A stretch of DNA of 64,000 nt, from positions 13,165,001-13,229,000 of the forward strand of contig NC_083385.1 in assembly GCF_031755915.1 (NCBI RefSeq), written 5' to 3'. Below, piece after piece: positions 23,401-34,715 of this stretch. The DNA is from Ziziphus jujuba (taxonomy: Eukaryota > Streptophyta > Magnoliopsida > Rosales > Rhamnaceae). Numbering within the stretch: the first letter of the stretch is position 1; each line of letters begins with the position of its first letter. The translations under genes were made by a program, and so were the position numbers. Below the pieces are notes generated by a model, which was not told the DNA's origin, ran no database searches, and saw only the letters and a list, made by a program, of their open reading frames with translations.

Positions 23401-24553
23401 TTGACTTCTGTCTCCATAGAATTTCTTGTCTCTTCCTCCATTCGTCAAGCTCGCAATGGCTTTTCTTGACTTCCATAATTTCCATTGAAGGAGCTAAACC
23501 TTAAAGACGTTGGATATGATCTTCTAACTTCTTCACCCTAGCTTGGCAGACTCCAAAAAAATTCTTGTTCCATTTCCTCAGAGCTATAGTAGTATGTAGA
23601 GTTTTATAACATATAGGGGCTATAAGGTTCCCTCTGTTAACTTTTTTCCAAGCCTCCCCCACTACTTTGCATCTAGGGTTCCTTGTCCATATTTCTTGAA
23701 ATTCGAAGAGTCTTGGTTTGGCTAGATGATCCAATGTCATATTGAGTTGGATTGGAATATGATTTGAATTCCTGTGCAAAAAATGAATTACTCCAGCCTG
23801 CTTAAAGGAAGTCCTCCAATATGGGCTTGTTAAGACTCTGTCCAAGCGTTCTCGTATTTTTGTTCTCCCTCCCTGACAATTGCACCACGTGTAAATATTG
23901 CCAATGTAACCAATATCCAAAGCTCTCATTTCGGTCATAAAGTTTCTGAGAAAATGATTTGATTTCTCGGACACTCGATGACCACCTAATTTCTCATCTT
24001 GGTTAATCAGGTCATTAAAGTCTCCGATACAGACCTAAGAACTCAAGCAGCACTCACTTTAATTTTGAGTTCCTTCCAGAAATCCTTCCTTATTGTTCTC
24101 TTTATGGGATAGTAACAACACCACAGCATCCAATGACCTCTTGGGTCAAAACTCACTAGAATACCAATTATCCATGTTGAGGCAGAAATAATTGTCCAGT
24201 TCAACTGGTTGGCCCAAACCAAGGCCAAACCACCTTTATGATTCTCTGCCTTAACCACAAAAAGATTATCAAAGGGGATATTTCTTTTGATAACTTCCAT
24301 TCGGTCTTTGAGAGATTTGGTTTCACAGAGGAAAATCTCTGTTGGGAAGAATTTCCTTACAAGACTTGTAAGGTCTCGAACTATCAAATGTCTTCCCCGA
24401 TGTCGACAGTTCCACGCGACTAGATTCATTGGCGAGGTGAGGGCATGATAAGGCCCACCTCCTCGGCTAGAGTTTGATCTGAGAGTTCTCTTGTGGATAA
24501 GTCATTAGTGCTATGACTCTCAAAGCTTCAACTCGTGCTTAAACGACATGCCC
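20465..24553 (-). mobile_element. L1-type LINE, 3' part (minus strand)
   Basis: A non-LTR retrotransposon read on the minus strand: endonuclease, reverse transcriptase, zinc-binding domain and RNase H, ending in a short poly-A (TTTTTT at 20465-20470 on plus) after the L1-like 3' UTR stretch TTTGGTTTCAATGAAACACC. Its 5' part continues at 30180, because a Tork element has inserted at 24554-30179. Both border copies of GCTCC are accounted for by that later insertion. It is truncated in ORF1 and degenerate throughout. Confidence 0.85.
20524..24429 (-). pseudogene. LINE ORF2 (endonuclease, RT, RNase H) pseudogene
   Basis: It starts MNLVAWNCRHRGRHLIVRDL (AP-endonuclease N-terminus; 24429), with LDIGYIGNIYTWCN and RERLDRVLTS of the same domain near 23890. 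The reverse transcriptase runs from about 23110 (SSDGMPVIFFQKYW; LIPKV; LRPISLCNTVYKIISKILAD) through VDMHKAYDRVD, GLRQGEPISSFLFML and the catalytic HLMFADDFILFF (about 22390). A zf-RVT-type stretch (HINFFMWKMVNAGLPLKSNL, about 21290) and a plant-type RNase H (GMVKINSEAAM.., about 21030) follow. At least seven breaks (stops or frameshifts) separate these pieces, so no product is expected. The ORF2 ATG overlaps the stop of the ORF1 remnant in an ATGA arrangement. Confidence 0.82.
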
Positions 24554-24558
24554 GCTCC

Positions 24559-24967
24559 TGTTGTGGTTCTCTGACCACTTTAGAGAAGAAATATGAGAAG
24601 AAAATAAAAGAATTCTATTAATCTCTTAAAAATAGAATACAAAAATAAAAACTTCTCTCATGGAGGATTCTCTCGTGGAACCTCTCTCTGCACTCTCCAA
24701 TTCTCTCTGGAATTGCTCACTCTTCTCTCAAGTTCTCTCTGGAACTTAAACAACTCTCTCTCTTGGAGTTTTCTCTCAATTCTCCTCACTTGGGAGGATT
24801 GAGATTGCTCTCTTGGCTTGATTTTCATGGAACGGTAAGGAGCCTATTTATAGGCTTACAAGGCCACAATTTTCAACATCTTAGCCCACAATTGTTGATC
24901 AACAATGGTGGCTGTCAACAATGGTGGCTGTGGTTGGTGAGGTTGGTTGGTGCGGCTGGACTTCACA
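24559..24967 (-). repeat. 3' LTR of Tork element (minus copy)
   Basis: 409 bp. Contains the LTR promoter element TATAAATA (seen on plus as TATTTATA near 24845) and the CT-rich (plus strand) U5-like half. Identical by eye to the 29751-30174 LTR except for a missing 15-bp tandem unit near 24930. Confidence 0.9.
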
Positions 24968-25001
24968 ATTCTCCCCCTCCAGCCGCATTTAAAACTGATG
25001 G

Positions 25002-28000
25002 TCATCTGCCATCTATTCCAGCTATGTCTCTGCATAGCTTCAGCTTCTCTTGAGCAACAACTTTTGTTAGCATATCTGCTGGATTCTCTTTTGTGTGGAT
25101 CTTCATCAGTTTCAGTAACTGTTGATCTATTACTTCGCGTATCCAATGATAGCGGATGTCAATGTGCTTTGTACGGGAATGATACATTGAGTTTTTGCTC
25201 AAATCCATGGCACTTTGGTTATCACAATGTATCTTGTAGTCTTCTTGCTTGATGCCCAATTCTGTGAGAAAACGCTTTAACCACAACATTTCCTTACCCG
25301 CTTCCGCTGCGGCAATGTACTCTGCTTCAGTAGTGGATAAAGCAACACACTTCTGCAATCTTGACTGCCATGACACAGCTCCCCCTGCAAAAGTGTAGAG
25401 ATAACCTGATGTAGACTTTCTATTATCAGGGTCTCCGGCCATATCTGCATCTGTATAGCCTTCTAAGATTGGGTCACCTCCCCCGTAGCACAAGCACAGC
25501 TTCGGTGTACCTTTAAGATACCTGAGAATCCATTTGACTGCTTCCCAGTGTTTCTTTCCAGGATTTGAAAGAAATCTGCTCACAACACCTACTGCGTGAG
25601 CAATGTCTGGTCTGGTACACACCATTGCATACATCAGACTTCCTACCACTGAAGAATATGGTACTGAAGCCATCTCCTCTATCTCTTCTTTGGATGAGGG
25701 GCACATTCTCTTACTCAACTTGAAATGATTTGCAAGTGGAATGCTGACCGGTTTGGCTTTATCCATGTTGAATCTCTTTATCACCCGTTCAACATACTTC
25801 TCTTGAGATAGCCATAACCATCTATTCTTCCTGTCTCGGATTATTTGCATTCCCAAAATTTGTTGAGCTGGTCCTAAGTCTTTCATATCAAAAGACTTAG
25901 ACAATTCTTTCTTCAGCTTACTAATCTTCATTGCATCTTGTCCAACGATCAACATGTCGTCCACATATAGCAAAAGTGCAATGAAGTTTCCACCTGAAAT
26001 TTTTTTAATATAAACACACTGGTCTGCTGCAGTCCTTTTATAGCCTTGACTCACCATAAACGAGTCAAACTTCTTATACCATTGTCTTGGTGCTTGCTTG
26101 AGGCCATACAAGCTCTTCTTTAGCTTGCATACGAGGTTTTCTTTCCCTGAAACCTCAAATCCTTCTGGCTGCTCCATGTAGATTTCTTCATGTAAATCAC
26201 CGTGAAGAAATGCTGTCTTCACATCCATCTGCTCAAGCTCTAGGTTTAGACTTGCTACTAAACCAAAAATGACTCGAATTGAAGTCATTTTTACCACTGG
26301 TGAAAAAATCTCATCAAAGTCAATTCCTTTCTTCTGAAGAAATCCTTTGACCACCATTCGGGCTTTGTGTTTCACCACCTTTCCGCTGCCATCTTTCTTG
26401 AGCTTGAACACCCATTTATTCTTTAGTGCCTTCTTTCTTGTTGGAAGCTTAACCAACTCATAAGTATGATTTTTCTGCAAGGATTCCATCTCATCTTGCA
26501 TTGCTTGCAGCCACTTTTCCTTCTCTTGATGAGAAACAGCTTCCTGGAAACTCTCTGGCTCCCCTTCTTCAGTAAGCAGAATATACTCAGATTCTGGAAA
26601 TCTCTTTGATGGAATTCGGCCTCGCTCAGATCTCCGAACTTGTAAACCACTGGTTTCAGGAGGTATACCATCATCTGACCGCTGTGATGGCCCTGCAGCT
26701 GCTTGAGAGGATTGAGTCTCCCCCTGCTCATTATCCCCTTCTTCCTCCTGGTCTGCTTCTGGTATATCTTCATGCACCTCATTATCCTCTGTGGCTATTT
26801 GTGCTGGTGCTGGATTATGACAAAAATTCTCGGCACTAGAACTACAATTAGGAGACATTCTGGGCTTTGCAATGTCTTCCATTTTCTGGTTTTCATGGAA
26901 TACTACATCCCTGCTTCTAATAACCTTCTTGGTTTTCGGGTCCCAAAACCTGTATCCGAATTCTTCGTCTCCATATCCTATAAAGATGCATGGAGTAGAT
27001 CTTGCATCGAGCTTCTGTCTGAGCTCCTTGGATACATGTACATAAGCTATACAACCAAACACTCTTAAATGAGAGTAGGAGGGAATCTTACCCGACCACA
27101 CTTTCTCCGGAATTTCAAAATTCAACGGTACTGACGGTGATCTGTTGATTAAATAGCGGGCGGCACGAACAGCTTCTCCCCAGAATGGCTTTGGCAGCTT
27201 AGCCATACTGAGTATACTTCTGACCTTTTCCATAATGGTTCGGTTCATTCTTTCGGCTATTCCATTATGTTGTGGGGTGCGAGGGACCGTCTTCTCATGT
27301 CGAATGCCGTGTCTTCTGCAGTAGGCATCGAACTCCTTGGAAGTATACTCGCCTCCATTATTTGAGCGGAGGCTTTTCAGCTTCTTTCCTGTTTCACGCT
27401 CTACCATGGTATGAAACAGTTTGAAGTAATCCAAGACCTGGTCCTTTGTCTTCAAGAAATATACCCACACCTTCCGAGAAGCATCATCAATGAAGGTCAG
27501 GTAATACTTGTTGCCACCTAATGATTCCACCTCCATGGGACCACAAACATCAGAGTGCACCAGACTAAGCAACTCTGATCTTCTCAATGCAGAGGAACTG
27601 AAGGAGACTCTATGTTGCTTACCAAACAAGCAGTGATTACAAGGATCTAGCACAGCATCCTTGCAAACAGTGATAAGCTTCTTTCTTGCCAAAGTGGACA
27701 ATCCTTTTTCACTCATGTGACCGAGTCTTTGGTGCCACAGATTTTGAGACGCCTCTCCTTCTGCAATATTGAGGCTGTCTGCACATATCTTCACATGAGT
27801 CTTGTACAACGTTCCACAAATATGTCCTCGGGCGACAACTATGGCACCTTTCGTCATTTTCCATGTGCCTTTGCTGAAGTAGTTGTCATAGCCTTGCTTG
27901 TCTAAGGCTGCTCCCGAAAGTAGATTAAGCCGAAGATCTGGAACATGACGGACATCCTTCAAAGTGATTGTACAACCAACATTCGTTTTTATCTGAATAT

Positions 28001-29018
28001 CACCAGTTCCCATAATCTTTGCGAAACTGGAATTTCCCATCTTTACCGTACCAAAGTCTCCTGCTTTGTACGTTTTAAAGAAATCTCTGTGTGGAGTGAC
28101 ATGGTAGGATGCTGCAGTATCGACTACCCACTCAACATCTTGGGTTGATATATGAAGGCATGTCTCTTCTTCGGTGGAGCAGAGCGCCACTTCTCCTGTA
28201 CAAGTGACTAGTGTCTCTCCATCCTTCTTCGGCTGATTACCTTGGAGTCTCTGCTCTCTCAACAACTTTCTGCAGTTCTTCTTCATGTGACCCTCCAGGC
28301 CACAATGATAGCACTTATACGATGATTTTCTGCCGTCTGTAGATCTGCCTCTGCTCTTGCTCCTGCCTCTCCCCCTATCTCGACCACCTCTTTGCTGTCT
28401 TCCTCTCTCTGTGACGAGGGCATGTGACTGATCCATGCCAATGTCCTTTCTCCTGGCCTCTTCATTAAATAGGGCATCCTTAACCATAGCCATAGTAAGT
28501 TTGCCATTCGGGGCCGAATTGCTGAGAGAGACTACCAATGTCTCCCAACTGTCTGGAAGAGAGCTTAGAAGTAGAAGGGCCTGATCCTCATCCCCTAGTT
28601 GGTAATCCACAGCAGATAGTTGATTTACCAAGCTCTGGAACTCACTGGTATGCTCGGCTACAGAAGTTCCACTCTGTAATGTGAGATGTACCAATCGCTT
28701 AAGCAACAGGGCTTTGTTCCGAGCAGTCTTGGCCTGGTACATGTCCTCCAATTTTGTCCAGAGGGCATATGCATCCGTTTCCTTTGCTACATGATGGAAG
28801 ACACTGTGGTCGATCCATTGCCTGATCTAACCGATCGTTTTCTTGTTTAATTTCTTCCATTCTGCTACTTTGCTGGGATCGGGGTTTTCGCCTTTAGCTT
28901 CTATAGGATCAAACAGATCCTTACAATTGAGGAGATCTTCCATCCGAGGTCTCCAAAGTGTATAATTTGTAGCAGTGAGCTTAACCATAGCTCCCGAAGA
29001 TGATTCTTCCATTGACAT
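25002..29018 (-). CDS. Tork gag-pol polyprotein, one in-frame TAG
   Basis: One frame from MSMEESSSGAMVKLTATNYT (29018) to the stop at 25002, about 1338 codons, broken only by a TAG at 28827-28829 after 63 residues; sequence resumes in the same frame. Order: gag; CCHC knuckle CYHCGLEGHMKKNC (about 28320); protease WVVDTAASYHVTPHRD (about 28110); integrase with LWHQRLGHMSEKGL and PCNHC; core HSDVCGP, then RSNNGGEYTS and NGIAERMNRT; reverse transcriptase GIDFDEIFSPVVKM to LLYVDDMLIVGQ (about 25960); RNase H LEGYTDADMAGDPDN and STTEAEYIAAAEAG. The second integrase Asp (normally RSDNGGEY) is Asn. In this lineage a single polyprotein is cut by the encoded protease to give a virus-like particle and the enzymes for reverse transcription and integration. 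The TAG and the D-to-N change suggest this copy is not autonomous, though very recently moved. Confidence 0.88.
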
Positions 29019-29750
29019 TATGGCTTGACCAAAAATGGAGCTGAATTTGGCAAAACGGAGTTAACCGTTGCGTCCGGAACGGCCGAAAATGGTGGACTTG
29101 ACTCTTCCGGGGTCAAAATATAATTACCAGAAATTTTGGGGCAAAAATGTAATTTCACAAAATTTATGGGTCAACCTGCAAATACAGAAACTACAGGGGT
29201 CAATCTGTCATTTCCAATAGTTCAGGGGCTGCACCGTAATTTCAGAAAACTACAGGGGTCACTCTGTAATTTCCAATACTTCAGGGGCTGTTCCGTAATT
29301 TCCGAAACTTCAGGGGCTGTTCCGTAATTTCAGAAAATATTGCTGACGTGGCAGATGGTGCTGACGTGGCACCACGTGGCAGATGACGTGTCAGATGACG
29401 TGGCGACACGTGGCAGATGACGTGTCGGCTGGCGTGGCAGATGACGTGGCAGGTGTGCTGACGTGGCTGCTGACGTGGCTGCTGACGTGGTCGTCTTCAA
29501 CCTCCAGACGGCGCGTGCGGCGCGTGGGCGCGTGAACAGTTGCAGAAAAATTTCAGTCGGCGCGTGCGGGCGCGTGGGACGTCCGTTTTCTCTCCGGCGA
29601 ACTTCGTTGTTCTCCTCTCGTCGGGTACTTTCACCTGGGATTGTCAAATTAATTATTTGAGCAACTTTCCGAAACACCAACTTGAAGAACAGTAGCTTTG
29701 TTTCTTCAAATTTTGGACCCAAGCTCTCAACCTGGAGCTCTGATACCACT

Positions 29751-30174
29751 TGTTGTGGTTCTCTGACCACTTTAGAGAAGAAATATGAGAAGAAAATAAA
29801 AGAATTCTATTAATCTCTTAAAAATAGAATACAAAAATAAAAACTTCTCTCATGGAGGATTCTCTCGTGGAACCTCTCTCTGCACTCTCCAATTCTCTCT
29901 GGAATTGCTCACTCTTCTCTCAAGTTCTCTCTGGAACTTAAACAACTCTCTCTCTTGGAGTTTTCTCTCAATTCTCCTCACTTGGGAGGATTGAGATTGC
30001 TCTCTTGGCTTGATTTTCATGGAACGGTAAGGAGCCTATTTATAGGCTTACAAGGCCACAATTTTCAACATCTTAGCCCACAATTGTTGATCAACAATGG
30101 TGGCTGTCAACAATGGTGGCTGTGGTTGGTGCGGCTGTGGTTGGTGAGGTTGGTTGGTGCGGCTGGACTTCACA
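29751..30174 (-). repeat. 5' LTR of Tork element (minus copy)
   Basis: 424 bp, carrying a 15-bp tandem duplication (GCGGCTGTGGTTGGT on plus) relative to the other LTR. The primer-binding site follows after a two-base spacer, at 29735-29748 on plus. Confidence 0.9.
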
Positions 30175-30179
30175 GCTCC

Positions 30180-30531
30180 TTCAGTCTAACTCTCGAGGAG
30201 GATGATGAACTCGAAGAAGTAATAACCATTGGGTCTATTGGATCGATAGGGAAGGAAGTCCTTTTGGTCTCAACATCATCGTACAACTCGGACATGGTAG
30301 TAGAATCACAATGGATAGTCTCTTGGCCTAGATTGCGTTGTGAAACATTTACCACCATTGGGTCATTCAGGACTTGCTTTTGCTGGGCCATAATCTTGTA
30401 AGGCAAACAACCATCATTCTCAGGCATGGAATCAAAATCGGATGGCCTTTGTATTTCCTCTGGCCCAACTTTAGACATTTAGTACTGGCCTGAACTTAAC
30501 ACTCCTTGCCTTTCTTTTTTGGCCCACCACA
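30180..30531 (-). pseudogene. LINE ORF1 remnant (5'-truncated)
   Basis: A reading frame MSKVGPEEIQRPSDFDSMPE (30478) running to RVRLKE at the Tork border. It continues on the other side of the inserted element at 24553 and stops at the ORF2 start. It is only a piece of ORF1; the nucleic-acid binding and zinc-knuckle parts are missing. CCTAG at 30532-30536 matches CCTAG at 20460-20464 next to the poly-A end, a possible but very short target duplication. Confidence 0.6.
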
Positions 30532-30536
30532 CCTAG

Positions 30537-31165
30537 TTTTGCATTACAAAATTGGTTTTAATAACGGGGAAATATAATTAATTTTGAATTTGATTAATTA
30601 TACAATTGGCATATTAGTTTTAGAAGTAGCTTACAAGCAGGCAGAGTTATATGTAACATAATTACTTTGAATTAATTATATGTCTATCGCTTTCTTAGTT
30701 AAGTACTAAAGAAAATCGTATATAATTAAAATATCTCCCCACATTATTTTAATTTGACATGGAACAATGTGTTGCAGTCAAGTAAAGGATTATGATGAGA
30801 ATATTGGTTAACGGTATAGACTCGGGCACCAAACTAAGGTTTGAATCTTCTCCATTCCCTAGTGAAAAGCTAATATAACCTTATTTGGTCTAGATTAATA
30901 TTGCATCAATACGTCATTTGGTAACATCACTCATTAAGCGCTTTCCTTTGGCTTACGTGTGACATGGAACAGTCACCTCCACGGACATTATTAAACATCA
31001 TCTACAGTAATCTACTACCAAAACATGTCAGATTAACGATACTTAAATTTTTATTTTTTTTTATTTATTTATTGCTACATACATGTTCTACTATTGTATG
31101 TTCACACTACTTTGCTCCATAATATATGTTGCACCCTGCAGGTCATTAAGATGGTAATATAAAAT
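30537..31165. other. 3' flank of CYP81-B
   Basis: AT-rich, no gene. The segment around 30967-31018 (CACCTCCACGGACATTATTA then AACATCATCTACAG) is homologous to about 36223-36270 downstream of CYP81-C, showing that the duplication that made B and C extended into the 3' flanks. Confidence 0.55.
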
Positions 31166-32870
31166 TTAAATTTTGCCAATTGATTCTAAGAGAACATTTT
31201 TCATGGTGGCATTTACTTTACACATGGCCTCCAATGGCACTGCTTTTGGCATGGTTAGGCCTTGACATTCAGCCATGTCAATTTCTTTTCCACCATCCCT
31301 TTCCCATTCAAAGCACTGAATCAACGAACCCAAGGTCAAGCCCACTACACGATGAGCCAAACCCATTCCGGGACAAGCCCTCCTTCCCAATCCAAAAGGA
31401 ATGAATTTCTGTACCACGCCATCATCGGCTTTTTCAAATCTCTCTGGCTTAAAACTTTCTGGATCATCCCAAAATTTTGGGTCTCTATGTATGGCCCATG
31501 CATTAACCAACAAGATAGTGTCACGTGGCATGTCGTATCCGCCAATAGTACAGTCTTCGGACGAGTAATGAGGGACGAGCAATGGTGCTGCTGGGTATAG
31601 TCGAAGGGTCTCGGAGATTATGTTTTGGAGGTAAGGTAGTTTTGAAAGGTCCGATTCGTCCACCAATTTCTTTTGCCCAATTTGAACATCTAATTCGGCT
31701 CTAGACTTTTCTAAGATATGGGGATGGTTAAGCAAATTGGACATTGCCCATTCTACTGTCACCGCAGATGTATCTGTTCCCGCTAGTAGCATTACCTGTA
31801 ATATTCAAAAACCTCTTTATTAATTAATTAAAACATGGAGATAATTTTAGTTTCAAATTACTTGTCATAAACATATAGAATTGCATAGTTTTAATTGGAC
31901 TGAGAAAAAACATAGACAAGGTATAAAAAGTAATAAATAAAAGTAAAAATGAGAGAGAAAATTAGATACTTTGAATACTTACCAATATAAATCCTTTGAT
32001 AATTTGGTCGGTATAATATTCTGGCTGTAATTCTTGCAAAGAAAGTAAATGATCGATAATGGAGTTTCTACTAGTTTTTTCTATCTTCATTCGATGCTCT
32101 TCGATCAGATTTTGGAGGTACGAATCCGTACGCTCTCCAAGCCTCTGCAACCTCTTTTCGTAACCAGTAATCCAACTCAAGATGGGCAAGAAATCCTCTG
32201 CATGTGAAGCCCCAGCGTAAGCGGAAACCTCCCATACAATCTCTTTGAACCGTTGCTCTTCATCTTTGTTTATGACTTCGTCTCCTGAGTACGGCTTCCC
32301 TGCCACCATTCTCATTATGATATTCAGTGTCAGCTCCGTAAGCATTGATTTCAGCTCCACCTTTGCAAAATCTCCTTCTGAACTCTTACGCAAAAGCTTA
32401 TGCAACAAACGAATTGTTTCGTCCTTACGGATTCCAGAGAACATATTGAGCCGGCTCGAAGAGAATATCTCGGTCGAACCCATGCGGCGGAGGTTTCGCC
32501 AGTGGTCACCGTACGAGGTTGATATGAGATTGGTGAAGTTATAGCCGACATACTTCCCCACAAGTAGCAGAGGACGGTCGGCAAGAACGATGTCGTTCTT
32601 CGTGAAACATTCTTCGACGGCTGATGGTGACGATACTATAACCACGCGGCGTGACCCGAACCAGAGAGTGATTACGGGGCCGTATTTTTGTGAGAGACGG
32701 TGTAAAGTTCGATGAGGAGGGGATTTTAAAAGATGAAGATGACCAATAATTGGAAGAGAAGGTGGGCTTGGTGGCAGGTTCTTGTAGCTTTTTGTTGATG
32801 AGAGAATGAGTTTGAATGCAAAAAGGAAGATGGCAAGAGAAATGCATGTGTAGAGGAAAGCGTCTTCCAT
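31166..32870 (-). CDS. Cytochrome P450, CYP81 family (gene B), intact
   Basis: Two exons, 32870-31983 and 31795-31166, predict 505 residues. The intron (31982-31796) has GTAAGT and TTACAG borders and is phase 0 at the same place as in A and C. The MEDAF start was chosen because it aligns with MEDFML of gene C; an ATG three codons upstream (32879, MYAMEDAF) is also possible. Hydrophobic ER anchor at about 1-25, then the [14 protein letters not shown] hinge; I-helix AGTDTS (301-306); ETLR (358-361); PERF; heme loop [11 protein letters not shown] with Cys 437. All signatures are intact, so a functional ER-bound monooxygenase is expected; the substrate is unknown. The leader AACATAACCAAAACACA resembles that of gene C. 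It lies about 19 kb from A and 4 kb from C on the same strand. Confidence 0.92.
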
Positions 32871-32879
32871 GGCATACAT

Positions 32880-33666
32880 ATGTGTTTTGGTTATGTTGGA
32901 TAAGGTTTGGGATTTAATCAGAGGCCGCTCTGTGGTTCGCTTTTTGTTTAGTCATCCTTTAGCAATTGTCGTAAATATTGGCTACTAAATAAATTTCACA
33001 CATGTATTGGCGAATTTTATATGCATCCCTCCCTACGTATTTTTTATACATATAATTTGCTGATTAAAGCTTGCGTAAAAAATTCGATGTAATAACTACA
33101 TAACCGGGATTTAATTAGACCTTATGTTAAAATTATTATACCTAATTTATCAAAAACAAAATACAAAGTGGATAATTTCAGCCATAAGAATACGAGTTCA
33201 AATCACAAGATTTTAGATAGGTTATAAATTAAATCATTTGTTCAAAAAAAAAAAAAGAAAACTCATATTAGAAATGCATAATGTAACGAAAATAAACGAT
33301 AAGATTTATGTGTCAAATATAAATTTGAAGTCTATATCACTAGAAGGGTTTCTTTCATCTGGGTCCCGTCTGAGAGACGGCCTGCATTTGGTTTCTTGCG
33401 TTTTTGACAAAATAAAGACTATCGCTCCATTTCAGTAACAATTAATGATGACATAGAAGGAATTGGGTTAACGATGATGTTTCCATTATTCCTTCTTGAT
33501 TGAATTATGTGGTCCTGGTCTTACGGTAGGAGAAATTGGGCTTCATTTAAATCTTTGGATACCACAGATTGAAAATCCAAAATTGAATTTGGGCTCTTTT
33601 AGAAATTCTACATTGGGCCATGCCATTTCTATGAGCATTCACACGATTGATGGGCAAGCAGGCAAA
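32880..33666. other. Upstream region of CYP81-B
   Basis: It contains the gene B leader and presumed promoter; AATAACC-type and GATTAAATC sequences lie close to the start but no clear TATAAA. The plus-strand ORF 33496-33864 runs across the left end of the small MULE and has no recognised domain. Confidence 0.4.
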
Positions 33667-33675
33667 TTAATTCAA

Positions 33676-34706
33676 GGGGAATTTGACCAAATACCCATCA
33701 AAATAAGAGATCAAGGATATTTACCCTTTGCTTCTTCCCTTTTTTTTATGTACCCCTTACTTCCTATTTTACCCTCAGCAAAACTAAAAAATTACTTTTC
33801 AATTCCTGCACCTCTTGCGTTTCCTTTTTTCCCCCTGCTTCGAACCCAGAGAAAAAGAAAATGAACAGGAAACCAATTATAGAGGCCCAAAAGATCCAAA
33901 ATAGGAGGGATGAAGAAGTAGAAAGTTATCGGTCTGTTTGGCAGGCATCAAAATTCCAAGCCGAAGAAGAACAAGAATGAAAAGCGAAGAGGATGGATAA
34001 AGGAGAAGAAGAAGATGAAGAGCTTTGAAGGCGCTTCGGTGATTGAGAAAGTTATTCAATTTCTCGTTGCCGGCATTATTATTAGATATACAAAGAGAGA
34101 ATCGATATTGAGACTTAAGGCAGTCTGTGTTTGTGAATTTGTCCCTCTTTATTAATTTATTTATTTTTCCCTTTGCCTCTTTTTATACTAACTAATCTTA
34201 TTCTAAAAGTTCCTTTAACATCCTCTTGCTCCTTGCTGGTTGTAGATTTTATATCCGTTAATTTTATTTTTTTTTAATTTTTTTTTTTGGGTATTGGCAT
34301 AAAGAGGATCAAACTCAGAAACACAGAGGATATGGTGCAAAAATTTGGAAATGCAAAAATCTGGCTGGTTGACGTTTTCTCGGTTTCGGCATCGACCAAA
34401 AAACAGAAAATAGAAACAAAATAATATGAAAGTTAATCGGGTGAATCAAAATTTTGCTGGGGAAAAGGAATTTTATTAGTCTTACAACAACTGCTACACC
34501 CTCAAACCCAATCCTCCCCTCTCTCTCTCTCTCTCTCTTTTCTCTATCTTTCTTCTCGTTTATTCATGCTCCGTTCAAGGATTTTCATCTTAATTTTTCT
34601 TAAAAAGGGTAATTTAGGAATATTAAAAAATAGAAGGATAAAATAAAACAGATAAAAAAAGCACGGGTAGATCTCGTTAGTGGTCTTCCAACAGGGGTAT
34701 TGGGCC
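33676..34706. mobile_element. Small MULE of the same TIR family as 44076-53002
   Basis: A 1.03-kb segment flanked by the 9-bp direct repeat TTAATTCAA (33667-33675 and 34707-34715). The left end GGGGAATTTGACCAAATACC and the inverted right end GGCCCAATACCCC resemble the ends of the larger Pack-MULE. Subterminal landmarks are shared too: GCTCCGTTCAAGG and AAAGGGTAATTTAGGAATAT near 34570-34625 match GCTCCGTCCAAG and AAAGGGTAATCTAGAAATAT near 52820-52915. The right end lacks the outermost bases, so the border is slightly uncertain. No transposase is encoded. The interior, with a (CT)n run at about 34517-34538, has no recognised gene. Confidence 0.6.
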
Positions 34707-34715
34707 TTAATTCAA

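Larger units (their letters stand above)
24559..30174 (-). mobile_element. Young Tork-type Ty1/copia element inserted in the LINE
   Basis: A 5.6-kb minus-strand element with LTRs at 24559-24967 (409 bp, its 3' LTR) and 29751-30174 (424 bp, its 5' LTR). The LTRs begin TGTGAAGTCCAGCCGCAC and end ACCACAACA in element sense. By eye they differ only by a 15-bp tandem duplication present in the 5' LTR, which implies a very recent insertion. A perfect 5-bp target duplication GCTCC lies at 24554-24558 and 30175-30179. The primer-binding site TGGTATCAGAGCTCCAGG is adjacent to the 5' LTR (29748 leftward) and the polypurine tract (GGCTGGAGGGGGAGAAT on minus) abuts the 3' LTR. Same family as 54848-60351. 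Confidence 0.93.

Noticed and set aside
20460..30536. CCTAG as the target duplication of the LINE
   Set aside because: Only five bases match, shorter than usual for LINEs, so it is noted as possible but not claimed.
33496..33864. 122-codon plus-strand ORF as a gene
   Set aside because: It runs across the left end and the 9-bp duplication of the small MULE and has no recognisable domain.
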